NCBI RefSeq assembly: GCF_000244915.1
Contig: NZ_CM001442.1
Location: 3,410,001-3,474,000, forward strand
DNA: 64,000 bases
From: Bradyrhizobium sp. WSM471
GTDB taxonomy: Bacteria > Pseudomonadota > Alphaproteobacteria > Rhizobiales > Xanthobacteraceae
Direction of reading: 5' to 3'
The translations under genes were made by a program, and so were the position numbers. The notes under the pieces are model-generated. The model was not told the origin of the DNA, made no database searches, and was given only the letters and a program-made list of their open reading frames with translations. Below are positions 43,347 through 51,901 of the stretch, piece by piece. How positions within the stretch are numbered: position 1 is the stretch's first letter; every line of letters begins with the position of its first letter.

Positions 43347-44923
43347 AGCTCGATCCGTTCGTCGTCGAAGTCATCAGGCACGGGCTCTCGGCCGCGGCCG
43401 AGGAGATGAGCCTGGTGATGACGCGCTCGGCGCGCTCGCCGCTGCTGCGCGAGGCCGGCGACCTGTCGTCGGCGATCACGGACGGCCGCGGCGACCTGGT
43501 CGGACAGGGTCGCGACATTCCGATCCATCTCGGCGCAATGGCCTATACGGTCCTCGAATTGCTGAAGGTGGTGCCGCGGGACGGCCTAAGAGACGGCGAC
43601 GCACTGATCTACAATGTCGGCCCGCTCGGCGGCAACCATCTCAACGACGTCAAGGTCGTGCGGCCCGTCTTCGTCGATGGCGAGATCGTCGCGTTCGCGG
43701 TCAGCCTCGCGCATTGGCCCGATATCGGCGGCACCTGGCCCGGCAGCTATTTTGCGAAAGCGATCGACACCTTCCAGGAGGCGATGCGGATTCCGCCGGT
43801 TCTGATCGCTACGGCAGCCGGCGTCAATACGCCGATCGTGCAGCTGCTCAAGGCCAATGTTCGCGATCCCGAATCCTGCGAGGGCGATCTTCTCGCCCAG
43901 ATCGCAGCGACCAAGGCCGGCGAGAAGCGCATCGTCGACCTTTGCCGCGAGCACGGCAAGGCGGTCTTCACGGCGGCGCAGTCGCGCCTGCACGATCTCT
44001 CCGAAATCGAGATGCGCGAGGCGTTGCGCGATCTGCCTGATGGCGTCTACGAGGGCGAGGATTATCTGGACGACGGCGGCGCCGACGATGCGCCCGCGCG
44101 CATTCATGTCAAGATCACCATCGCCGGCGACGAAGCGACTTTCGATCTTTCGGGAAGCTGCGACCGCGTCTCGAATTTCTGCAACACGACGCCGTTCATG
44201 GCGCGCTCGGCGGTGGCCTATGCCGCGCGCATCATGAGCGGGCGCGACATGAACCAGAACGCGGGCGCGCTGCGGCCGCTGACCATCATCACGCGCCCGG
44301 GCTCGATCCTGGAGCCGGGGTGGAATGCCTCGGTTGCGGCCGGCAACCACGAGACCTCGATGCGCATCGTCGATGCGATTTTTCGCGCGATGCAGAATAC
44401 GATCCCCGAACGTCTGTCGGCCGGCGGGGCGACCACGGCGGGTGTCCTCTTCTTCGCCGAATCGCGACAGAACGGTTCGTGGAAGATGCTCTACGAGGTC
44501 CACGGCGGTGGCGAGGGCGCGCGGCATGATCGGGACGGGATCTCGGCGACGCGGGTGCATCTGTCCAACACTTCGAACACGCCGGTCGAGGTGATCGAGG
44601 CGAATTACGCGATTCAAGTCGAGCAGCAGGCCATTCGCCGGCAGTCCGGCGGCACGGGAGCCCATCGCGGCGGGGACGGCGTCATCCGTACCTATCGCAT
44701 CCTGGCGCCGTCGATGCATTTGACCACCTGCATCGAGCGCATGGTGATCGCGCCGTTCGGCATGCAGGGCGGCGAACCCGGCAAGGCCTGCCGCATCTCG
44801 CTGATCAGGCAGAGCGCGAACGTCGCGATCGACGGCAAGTCGAACCTGGTGCTGCAGCAAGGCGATCTCGTCACGATCGAGACCTGCGGCGGCGGTGGCT
44901 ACGGCGTCGAGGCTGCGGAATGA
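43343..44923 (+). CDS. hyuB: hydantoinase B/oxoprolinase family protein, subunit B (HyuB)
   Basis: B subunit of about 526 residues from the ATG at 43343. Family marks are the opening DPFVVEVIRHGLSAAAEEM, SPLLREAGDLSSAI, NVGPLGGNHLND, DIGGTWPGSYF and the glycine-rich C-terminal RRQSGGTGAHRGGDGVIR. It should form the active heteromer with HyuA. The frame is open upstream from 43262, but that is a shadow of hyuA. The aminotransferase gene starts 10 bases after its stop. Confidence 0.92.
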   Translation: MKLDPFVVEVIRHGLSAAAEEMSLVMTRSARSPLLREAGDLSSAITDGRGDLVGQGRDIPIHLGAMAYTVLELLKVVPRDGLRDGDALIYNVGPLGGNHLNDVKVVRPVFVDGEIVAFAVSLAHWPDIGGTWPGSYFAKAIDTFQEAMRIPPVLIATAAGVNTPIVQLLKANVRDPESCEGDLLAQIAATKAGEKRIVDLCREHGKAVFTAAQSRLHDLSEIEMREALRDLPDGVYEGEDYLDDGGADDAPARIHVKITIAGDEATFDLSGSCDRVSNFCNTTPFMARSAVAYAARIMSGRDMNQNAGALRPLTIITRPGSILEPGWNASVAAGNHETSMRIVDAIFRAMQNTIPERLSAGGATTAGVLFFAESRQNGSWKMLYEVHGGGEGARHDRDGISATRVHLSNTSNTPVEVIEANYAIQVEQQAIRRQSGGTGAHRGGDGVIRTYRILAPSMHLTTCIERMVIAPFGMQGGEPGKACRISLIRQSANVAIDGKSNLVLQQGDLVTIETCGGGGYGVEAAE

Positions 44924-44933
44924 AGGGATTGCA

Positions 44934-46229
44934 ATGAGCAGATTGTTGCGAACCGGGCTGAATGCCGGCGACAGCGCGCCCATGGCCGTGGTCGGTGGCG
45001 AGGGCGTCTATTTTCATCTGTCGGACGGCCGCAAGCTCATCGACGGCAGCAACACCGGCGGCGGCCTCGGACACCGTCATCCCGCGATGGTGGAGGCGAT
45101 CCGCCGCGCCGCGGATACGCCCGTCGTGAACGAGGGGTGGACCTGGGTCGGCCGCGAGCAGGCGGCTGACGATTTGATGGCCACCGCGTTCCGTGGCGAA
45201 GAGGATTGGGTCGGCGCGGTGCGCTTCTGCATCAGCGGCAGCGAGGCCAACGACATGGCGCTGTCGCTGTGTCAGGCGCTGACGCAGCGGTCCGCGCTGG
45301 CGACGCGCGAGCGCGCCTATCACGGCATCACCGGCCTGTCGCGCAGCATGACGGTGCAGCCGCAATGGCATGGCGGTCTTGCGGTCCACTCGGGCGGCTC
45401 GAAGCTGCCGGCGCCGATGGCGCCCGTGCGGATATTGCCGGCGCCACACGGCGCGATCTATGGCGCGCCGCCCAACAACACCCCGCCCAGCGAATATCTG
45501 GCCGACGCCACGCGCCTGCTTTCGGATACCGCAGCGACGATCATCGACTACACGCAGGGCGGCATCTACTACGACGGCGCCTATCAGGACGAGGTGGCGC
45601 GGTGCGCGCGGCAGGCTGGCTCATATTGGATCGCCGACGAAGTGGTGACTGGTGCGGGTCGCGCCGGGCGCTGGTTCGCGTTCCAGGGTGCCGAAAACCG
45701 CCCTGACATCGTGACGCTCGGAAAATCGCTCGGCGGCGGCGCGGCGGCGGTTGCCGCGGTGGTGGTGTCGAAAGATATCGTCGAACGGCTCAAGGGCACG
45801 AGCTGGCAGAATTACGGCACGCTGCGCGGGCGTCCCATCAGCATGGCCGCCGTCAGCGCCTATCTCAAGGTCGTCAACGAAGACAAGGTTTTGGAGCACG
45901 TGAGGGGCCTCGAAAAGCTGTTCACCCGCCGCCTGCTCGTCATCGCGCAAAAGCATCCGAGCGTGCAGCGCGTGGCCGGGCAGGGGCTGCACTGGACCGT
46001 GGAGCTGCACGGGCCGGACTGGCGCTCCTGGCACGCCGACACCACCGAGGTGCCGATTGCCTCGCGCGTCGCGGAGCGGGCCCTGGAGGCAGGCGCCGTG
46101 ATCGGCACCAGCGGTGAGCAGACCTCGCTGTTTCTCGCACCGCCGCTCGTGATCTCCGAGCATGAGGCCGGACAGCTTATGGACGCGCTGGACCACGGCC
46201 TCGATGTTGCGGATGAGGAGCAGACATGA
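44934..46229 (+). CDS. class III PLP-dependent aminotransferase
   Basis: Class III aminotransferase, about 431 residues from the ATG at 44934 with AAGGGA upstream. Landmarks are GLGHRHPAMVEA, FCISGSEANDMALSLC, AYHGITG, IADEVVTGAGRAG and the PLP lysine at about 264 (VTLGKSLGGG). It resembles the glutamate-1-semialdehyde/beta-amino acid and omega-amino acid aminotransferase branch. In this operon it could transaminate the (beta- or D-) amino acid released by the hydrolases. It is likely co-transcribed with hyuAB. Confidence 0.9.
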   Translation: MSRLLRTGLNAGDSAPMAVVGGEGVYFHLSDGRKLIDGSNTGGGLGHRHPAMVEAIRRAADTPVVNEGWTWVGREQAADDLMATAFRGEEDWVGAVRFCISGSEANDMALSLCQALTQRSALATRERAYHGITGLSRSMTVQPQWHGGLAVHSGGSKLPAPMAPVRILPAPHGAIYGAPPNNTPPSEYLADATRLLSDTAATIIDYTQGGIYYDGAYQDEVARCARQAGSYWIADEVVTGAGRAGRWFAFQGAENRPDIVTLGKSLGGGAAAVAAVVVSKDIVERLKGTSWQNYGTLRGRPISMAAVSAYLKVVNEDKVLEHVRGLEKLFTRRLLVIAQKHPSVQRVAGQGLHWTVELHGPDWRSWHADTTEVPIASRVAERALEAGAVIGTSGEQTSLFLAPPLVISEHEAGQLMDALDHGLDVADEEQT

Positions 46230-46367
46230 GGGTGCATCGTGCAACGCACGCTATGCCGATCCGCAGGGACCGGCTGGAAAGTCCGGATGATGCTGCGTTA
46301 TGCTGCCGCGCGCCGGCACATTATTTGAAATTCTAGCCTAGCCCAAGACACCACCAGGAAATCGCTG

Positions 46368-47300
46368 ATGCGTATCGTCAATGTTGCCGCCGCCCAGATG
46401 GGTCCGATTCAGAGAGCAGACAGCCGCGAGGCCGTGGTCAATCGCATGATCGCGCTGATGGACGAGGCCAAGAGCAAGGGCGCCGACCTGATCGTCTATC
46501 CGGAACTGGCGCTCACGACCTTCTTTCCGCGTTGGTACGTGGAGGACCGGGCCGAGTTCGACAATTGGTTTGAGCGCGAGATGCCCAATGCGGCGACCCG
46601 GCCGTTGTTCGAGCGCGCGGCGCAGCACCAGATGGCGATGAATTTCGGCTATGCGGAGCTGACGCCCGACGGGCATCATTTCAACACTGCTGTTCTCACC
46701 GACAAATCCGGCAAGATCGTCGGAAAATATCGCAAGATCCATTTGCCCGGCCATGTGGAATACGACACCAAACGCTCGCACCAGCATCTGGAGAAGCGCT
46801 ATTTCGAGCCGGGCGATCTAGGCTTCAACGTCTGGCGCGAGCTGGGCGGCATCATCGGCATGGCGATCTGCAACGACCGGCGCTGGCCCGAGACCTATCG
46901 CGTCATGGGCTTGCAAGGCGTCGAGATGGTGCTGATCGGCTACAACACGCCGTCCGTGAATGCGGAGAGGAGCGACGAGGGCATCGAGAAACGCCTGTTT
47001 CACAACCGCCTCTCCGCGCAGGCCGGCGCCTATCAGAACGCGACCTGGGTCGTCGCGGTGGCCAAGGCCGGCAACGAGGACGGACACCCGCTGTTCGGCG
47101 GCAGCCTCATCGTTGATCCCAATGGCGAAATCGTCGCCGAAGCGAAGACGGAGGACGACGAGCTGCTGGTCCACGCCTGCGACCTCGACGCCACCACCTT
47201 CGGCAAGACCACGATCTTCAATTTCGCGCAGCATCGCCGTATCGAGCATTACGGGCTGATCACCAGCCGAACGGGCGCAGTGCCGCCGCCGGAGAAGTGA
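46368..47300 (+). CDS. N-carbamoyl-D-amino acid hydrolase
   Basis: Nitrilase-superfamily amidase of 310 residues, very close in layout to the well-known Agrobacterium D-carbamoylase of 304 residues. The catalytic triad is Glu46 (YPELALTTFFPRW), Lys123 (YRKIHLPGH) and Cys168 (AICNDRRWPE), and HLEKRYFEPGDLGF and the C-terminal FNFAQHRRIEHYGLI are shared. It removes carbon dioxide and ammonia from N-carbamoyl-D-amino acids, the step after hydantoin ring opening. It overlaps the flavin reductase-like gene by GTGA. A 138-base gap upstream has a GGCAC-N5-TTGA sequence that resembles but does not meet the -24/-12 consensus. Confidence 0.93.
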   Translation: MRIVNVAAAQMGPIQRADSREAVVNRMIALMDEAKSKGADLIVYPELALTTFFPRWYVEDRAEFDNWFEREMPNAATRPLFERAAQHQMAMNFGYAELTPDGHHFNTAVLTDKSGKIVGKYRKIHLPGHVEYDTKRSHQHLEKRYFEPGDLGFNVWRELGGIIGMAICNDRRWPETYRVMGLQGVEMVLIGYNTPSVNAERSDEGIEKRLFHNRLSAQAGAYQNATWVVAVAKAGNEDGHPLFGGSLIVDPNGEIVAEAKTEDDELLVHACDLDATTFGKTTIFNFAQHRRIEHYGLITSRTGAVPPPEK

Positions 47301-47974
47301 CGTCGATGGCGGACAAGGGCACATCAGGTATTCCCCTGCGCGAGCTCGATCCACGCGATCGCTACAAACTGCTTTGCGGCGTGGTGGTGCCGCGGCCGAT
47401 TGCGCTGGTGACGACACTCGATGCGAACGGGGCGGTGAACGCCGCGCCCTTCAGCTTCTTCAACGTGTTCTCGGAGAGCCCGGCGCTGATCGTGCTCGGT
47501 CTCCAGCACAAGCCGGATCACAGCCCGAAGGACACCACCCGCAACATCCATCGCGACGGCGAGTTCGTCGTTCACATGGTGGACGAGGCGTTGTCGGTGG
47601 CAATGAACGACTGCGCGGTCGATTTTCCGTCCGGTGACAGCGAGGTCGCAGCGGCAGGGCTGGCGACGCTTCCCTCTGTAGACGTGAAGGTGCCGCGCCT
47701 CGCCGCCGCTCCCTTTGCGCTCGAATGCCGGCGCCATGTCGCGCTGAATTTTTCGCCCGATCGCGAACTGCTGGTCGGCGAGGTGCTCCGGGTTCACGCC
47801 CGCGAAGGCCTCGTCGATGAGGCCAATATGTATGTCGATCTCGACGCCTACCGGCCGATCGGCCGCATGTTCGGCAATCTCTACACGACGCAGCGGGATA
47901 CGTTCGCGCTTGTCCGCGAGAGCCACGCGCAATGGCTCGCGCGGCAGGACGCCAAAGAGCTGAAGGACGCCTAG
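47297..47974 (+). CDS. flavin reductase family protein (FMN-binding split barrel)
   Basis: Protein of 225 residues of the flavin reductase-like/split-barrel family. LLCGVVVPRPIALVTTLDANG, NAAPFSFFNVFSESPALI and the C-terminal PIGRMFGNLYTT are typical. Such proteins bind FMN and may reduce it or serve as flavin-storing partners for monooxygenases. GTG at 47297 overlaps the carbamoylase stop; an ATG at 47306 is an alternative. Its place among hydantoin genes is unexplained; the FAD-dependent oxidoreductase gene at 51898 is a possible partner. Confidence 0.9.
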   Translation: MTSMADKGTSGIPLRELDPRDRYKLLCGVVVPRPIALVTTLDANGAVNAAPFSFFNVFSESPALIVLGLQHKPDHSPKDTTRNIHRDGEFVVHMVDEALSVAMNDCAVDFPSGDSEVAAAGLATLPSVDVKVPRLAAAPFALECRRHVALNFSPDRELLVGEVLRVHAREGLVDEANMYVDLDAYRPIGRMFGNLYTTQRDTFALVRESHAQWLARQDAKELKDA

Positions 47975-48633
47975 TGATTCGAGAACTGCACCGTACCCAG
48001 CGCCATGGTGACCGCCGCCTGTGTCGGGTCGATCACGGCAATGCCGAGCGCGTCTTCGAGGGGACGGCGATGGCGCGCCATGCCGGCGCAGCCCATCACG
48101 ATGGCGCGGGCGCCGTCTTCGTCGCGCAGCGCGCGGCCGATTTCGATCATCCTGGCCAGCGTGCCTTCGCCCGAGGCGGTCTCCGCGACGCTCATGTTGA
48201 GCGGCTGCTCGCCGGCGAGGCGTTCGGTCAGTCCCATCTGCCTGAGATAGCGCATGTGACGCGGGATCGAGCGCTGGGCGATCGCGATGACGCCAAAGGT
48301 TTCGGCGCGGGCCAGCGCGGTCAGCACGCCGCACTCGGCGATGCCAAACACGGGGCGATCGGTGCCTTCGCGGCAGACCTGAAGCCCGGGATCGCTGTAG
48401 CAGGCGATGACAAAGGCAGCCGAGCTGTTGTCGCCCTCGACCAGCCGGCGCAGCGGCATCGCGACGCCATCGACATCGGCCTGGCTTTCAATGCCGAACG
48501 GTCCCTCGGTCAGCGTCTGGCAGACCAGTTCGGGGCCGCCCTCGAAACCGAGCGGCTTCAGCGCCTCCTCCAGCCCCTGCGTGACCGCAGGGTTGGAATT
48601 TGGATTGATGACGAGAATGCGCGGTCGGGACAT
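47971..48633 (-). CDS. Asp/Glu/hydantoin racemase family protein
   Basis: Cofactor-independent two-cysteine racemase of 220 residues. The pair Cys78 (VIACYSDPGL) and Cys182 (VMGCAGMA) matches the catalytic cysteines of hydantoin racemase HyuE, and ILVINPNSNP at 6-15 is the family opening. It probably interconverts 5-substituted hydantoin enantiomers so that the D-specific hydantoinase and carbamoylase can finish the degradation. It is on the opposite strand to the rest: its 3' end overlaps the flavin reductase-like gene by 4 bases, and it is divergent from the hydantoinase by 56 bases. Confidence 0.92.
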   Translation of the reverse strand: MSRPRILVINPNSNPAVTQGLEEALKPLGFEGGPELVCQTLTEGPFGIESQADVDGVAMPLRRLVEGDNSSAAFVIACYSDPGLQVCREGTDRPVFGIAECGVLTALARAETFGVIAIAQRSIPRHMRYLRQMGLTERLAGEQPLNMSVAETASGEGTLARMIEIGRALRDEDGARAIVMGCAGMARHRRPLEDALGIAVIDPTQAAVTMALGTVQFSNH

Positions 48634-48689
48634 GCTGGTCTTCCTGCAAAATTTCGATCACTTGCCCTAAGCCTATCATGGAGTGCCTC

Positions 48690-50159
48690 ATGACTGAACC
48701 CGCTTACGACCTGATCATTCGCGGTGGGCGCGTCGCGACGACGACCGACGTCTTTGAAGCCGATGTCGCCATCTCCGGCGAGAACATCGCCGCTATCGGG
48801 CGTGGGCTTCCGTCCGCGAAGCGCGAGATCGACGCGCGCGGGAAGCTCGTTCTGCCCGGCGGCGTCGACAGCCACGCCCATATCGAGCAGCTGTCCGCGG
48901 CCGGCATCATGAACGCCGACACGTTCGAGAGCGCGACCGTCTCCGCCGCTTTTGGCGGCACGACGACGGTGATTCCGTTTGCCGCCCAGCATGTCGGCAT
49001 GAAGCTGCCGCAGGTGGTGGAGGATTATCACGCACTGGCGAAGAAGGGCGCCGTGATCGACTACGCCTTTCACATGATCATTGCGGATGCGACCAAGGAA
49101 ACGGTCGAGGAGCATATTCCGGCGCTGGTGAAGCAGGGCCATGCCTCGATCAAGATCTTCATGACCTATGACCGGCTCAAGGTCGACGACGAGCCGCTAC
49201 TGGACATCCTGCTCGCCGCGCGCCAGTCCGGCGCGATGTTATGCGCCCATGCCGAAAACCACGGCATCATCGCCTGGATGGTGAAGCGCCTACTCGCGCG
49301 CGGCTACACGATGCCGAAATACCACGCCGTCAGCCACGCCCGCGTGTCGGAGGCGGAAGCCTTCACCCGGCTGATCGGCATGGCGGCGCTGATCGACCAG
49401 CCCATCATGATCTTCCATGTCTCGACCGCCGAGGGCGCCAAGGTGATCCGCGATGCGCGCGGGCAGGGGCTGAAGGTGTTTGCCGAAACCTGTCCGCAAT
49501 ACCTCTTCCTCACTGCTGCCGATCTCGACAAGCCCGGGGCGGAAGGCGCTAAGTGGATGTGCAGCCCGCCGCCGCGGACGCATGCCGACCAGGAGGCGCT
49601 GTGGCAGGCGCTGTCGCTCGGCGATCTCCAGACCATCTCGTCGGATCACGCGCCTTATCGTTACGACGAGACCGGCAAGCTGCGCGCCGGCCCCAATCCC
49701 AATTTCAAGCAGGTGGCGAATGGCCTGCCGGGACTGGAGCTGCGCCTGCCGCTGCTGTTCGACGCGATGGTGTCGAAGGGACGATTGGGCCTGGAAAAAT
49801 TCGTCGAGCTGACATCGACCGCGCCGGCCAAGATCTACAATCTGCATCCGCGCAAGGGTTCGATCGCGGTCGGTGCCGATGCCGATATCGCGATCTGGGA
49901 TCCCGATCGCGAGACCGTGATCGCCGACGAGATGATGCACGACCTCGCTGGCTACACGCCGTTTGCGGGACGAAAGCTGAAGGGCTGGCCGGTGTCGGTG
50001 CTGTCGCGTGGCCGGGTGATCATCGACGGCAACAAGTGCCTCGCGAGCGCCGGCAGCGGACAGTTCCTAACACGCAGCGGCGGTGAGGCGGCCAAGCCGA
50101 CGGGGCGGCTCGTCGCCGACATGGATCCGGAACGGAATTTCGGGGCAAAACTGCTGTGA
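48690..50159 (+). CDS. dihydropyrimidinase/D-hydantoinase
   Basis: Zinc amidohydrolase of about 489 residues from the ATG at 48690, which has GGAG six bases upstream; the earlier ATG at 48678 is less likely. The metal centre is complete: His62-x-His64 (DSHAHIEQ), the carboxylated Lys155 (ASIKIFMTY), the histidines in AHAENHG and FHVSTAEG, and the Asp in SSDHAPY. CSPPPR and YNLHPRKGSIAVGADADI complete the hydantoinase pattern. It opens 5-substituted hydantoins or dihydropyrimidines to N-carbamoyl amino acids, the substrate of the carbamoylase nearby. Confidence 0.93.
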   Translation: MTEPAYDLIIRGGRVATTTDVFEADVAISGENIAAIGRGLPSAKREIDARGKLVLPGGVDSHAHIEQLSAAGIMNADTFESATVSAAFGGTTTVIPFAAQHVGMKLPQVVEDYHALAKKGAVIDYAFHMIIADATKETVEEHIPALVKQGHASIKIFMTYDRLKVDDEPLLDILLAARQSGAMLCAHAENHGIIAWMVKRLLARGYTMPKYHAVSHARVSEAEAFTRLIGMAALIDQPIMIFHVSTAEGAKVIRDARGQGLKVFAETCPQYLFLTAADLDKPGAEGAKWMCSPPPRTHADQEALWQALSLGDLQTISSDHAPYRYDETGKLRAGPNPNFKQVANGLPGLELRLPLLFDAMVSKGRLGLEKFVELTSTAPAKIYNLHPRKGSIAVGADADIAIWDPDRETVIADEMMHDLAGYTPFAGRKLKGWPVSVLSRGRVIIDGNKCLASAGSGQFLTRSGGEAAKPTGRLVADMDPERNFGAKLL

Positions 50160-50175
50160 TGGTGGATCGCGCGCG

Positions 50176-51150
50176 ATGAAGATCGTCATCTTCGGCGGCA
50201 CCGGCTTTGTCGGCCTCAACGTTACGGAGGCGCTGCTCGCGCGTGGCCACGAAGTGACGCTGTATGACCGCGCAGAGTTGCCACCATCCGCGCGGCGATC
50301 TCTTGCCGATTACGGCGCCCGGCTCAAAGCGGTGCAGGGCGATATCACCGATGCAGATGCCATCGATGCCCTCATCGCTGAAGGCGTCGATGCGATCGTG
50401 CTCGGCGCGGCGATCACCGCCGGTGATGAACTGGAGAGAGCGTCGACCGCACGCGTTCTCGAGATCAACGTGATGGCGCAGATCCCGATCCTGCTCGCCG
50501 CGATCCGTCATGGCGTCCGCCGCGTCGTCAATCTCTCGTCGGCATCGGCCTACGGCGCCGCGGGGGCGCGAGTCGAGATTCTCGACGAGGAAACGCCTTG
50601 CGATCCGGTCTCGTTCTACGCCATCAGCAAGTTCACCTCGGAGCGCTCTGTCGCGCGCCATGCCGAACTCTTCGGCGGTGATTTCCTGAGCGTACGGCTG
50701 AGCGCGCTGTTCGGACCATGGGAGCGACCGAGCTCCGTACGCGACACGCCAAGCCTCCAGTTCCAGATCTTGGCCGCGTTCGCCCGCGGCGAGCCGGCGA
50801 TCATGCCTGAAGCGGGCATGAGGGACTGGATCTACGCGCCGGATGCGGCCGAGGCCGTGGCGATCCTGATCGAAGCTGACCGGCCGCGCCACCGGCTCTA
50901 CAACATCTCCCGCGGAGGGCTTTGGCCTGCGCTGCAATGGGGCGAGGCCTTTGCGGCGTTGCATCCCGGCCTGGAGTGCCGCCTCGCGGCGCCGGGCGAG
51001 AACACCGTCATCAAGCTGCATGGGCCCTATCGCGCGCCGCTGTCGGTGACGCGGATGGCGGATGAATTCGGCTGGCGCGCGCGGTTCGGCTGCGCCGAGT
51101 CGGCGGCCGCGATGAGCGCCTGGTTGACGCAGCACAAGGAGTGGATCTGA
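50176..51150 (+). CDS. NAD-dependent epimerase/dehydratase family protein
   Basis: Extended short-chain dehydrogenase of about 324 residues from the ATG at 50176. The Rossmann motif GGTGFVG is at 7-13, DITDADAIDALI follows the second strand, SSASAYGA and the catalytic YAISKF are present. These enzymes act mostly on nucleotide sugars, but some convert other hydroxy-compounds. It begins 16 bases after the hydantoinase and ends 1 base before the SDR gene, so it belongs to the same transcript. Substrate unknown. Confidence 0.9.
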   Translation: MKIVIFGGTGFVGLNVTEALLARGHEVTLYDRAELPPSARRSLADYGARLKAVQGDITDADAIDALIAEGVDAIVLGAAITAGDELERASTARVLEINVMAQIPILLAAIRHGVRRVVNLSSASAYGAAGARVEILDEETPCDPVSFYAISKFTSERSVARHAELFGGDFLSVRLSALFGPWERPSSVRDTPSLQFQILAAFARGEPAIMPEAGMRDWIYAPDAAEAVAILIEADRPRHRLYNISRGGLWPALQWGEAFAALHPGLECRLAAPGENTVIKLHGPYRAPLSVTRMADEFGWRARFGCAESAAAMSAWLTQHKEWI

Positions 51151-51151
51151 G

Positions 51152-51901
51152 ATGCGGCTGCAAGGGCGCACGGCCATCATCACGGGAGCGGGTTCGGGTA
51201 TCGGCCGCGCCAGCGCCAAGCTCTTCGCGGAAGAGGGCGCGCATCTCGCTCTAGTCGATCGCGATGCCGCAGGACTTCAGGAGACCCTGAGCCTGGTCGG
51301 CGAAGCAACGACGCATGTCGGCGACGTCGGCGATGCCGGTTTCGCCGAGACCGTCGTCGGCGATGTCGTGGCGCGACACGGTCGGCTCGACATCCTGATG
51401 ACCGCCGCGGGGTTTTCCTGCGGCGGCACGGTGCTGACAACGAGCCCGGCCGATTGGGATGCGGTGTTCCGCACCAATGTCGGCGGCACCTGGCTGTGGG
51501 CGCGGGCGGCCGTGCCGCAGATGCAGCTTCAGAACAGCGGTTCGATCATCACGCTGGCGTCGCAGCTCGCGTTGGCCGGCGGCAAGGGCAACAGCGCCTA
51601 TATCGCGGCCAAGGGCGCGATCGTCAGCCTGACGCGGACGATGGCGGTGGATTTTGCAACCGATGGCATTCGCGTCAATGCGATTGCACCCGGTGCGATC
51701 GACACGCCGATGCTTCGCCGCAGCTTTGCCCGTCACGCCAATGCGGACGAGGTGGGCGAAGCATCCCGCAACCGTCACGCCATGAAGCGGTTCGGCCAGG
51801 CCGATGAGGTCGCGCAGACCGCGCTTCACCTCGCAAGCGATGCGTCCTCGTTCACGACCGGCACCGTGATGGTGGTCGACGGAGGCTGGCTCGCGGCATG
51901 A
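51152..51901 (+). CDS. SDR family NAD(P)-dependent oxidoreductase
   Basis: Classical short-chain dehydrogenase of 249 residues. TGAGSGIG at 11-18 binds the nucleotide, followed by the catalytic Ser in ITLASQLAL, YIAAK for Tyr and Lys, and APGAIDTPM. The second residue group LVDRD suggests NAD(H) preference. It overlaps the next gene by 4 bases and lies 1 base after the epimerase. It could oxidise an alcohol formed from the amino acid carbon skeleton; this is inference from position. Confidence 0.92.
   Translation: MRLQGRTAIITGAGSGIGRASAKLFAEEGAHLALVDRDAAGLQETLSLVGEATTHVGDVGDAGFAETVVGDVVARHGRLDILMTAAGFSCGGTVLTTSPADWDAVFRTNVGGTWLWARAAVPQMQLQNSGSIITLASQLALAGGKGNSAYIAAKGAIVSLTRTMAVDFATDGIRVNAIAPGAIDTPMLRRSFARHANADEVGEASRNRHAMKRFGQADEVAQTALHLASDASSFTTGTVMVVDGGWLAA

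Noticed and set aside
46238..46250. Small hairpin CGTGC-AAC-GCACG after the aminotransferase gene
   Set aside because: Only 5 base pairs and no T run; too weak to call a terminator or operator.
46315..46328. Possible sigma-54 promoter before the carbamoylase gene
   Set aside because: GGCAC-N5-TTGA has the right spacing, but the essential -12 GC is replaced by GA, so I do not call it.
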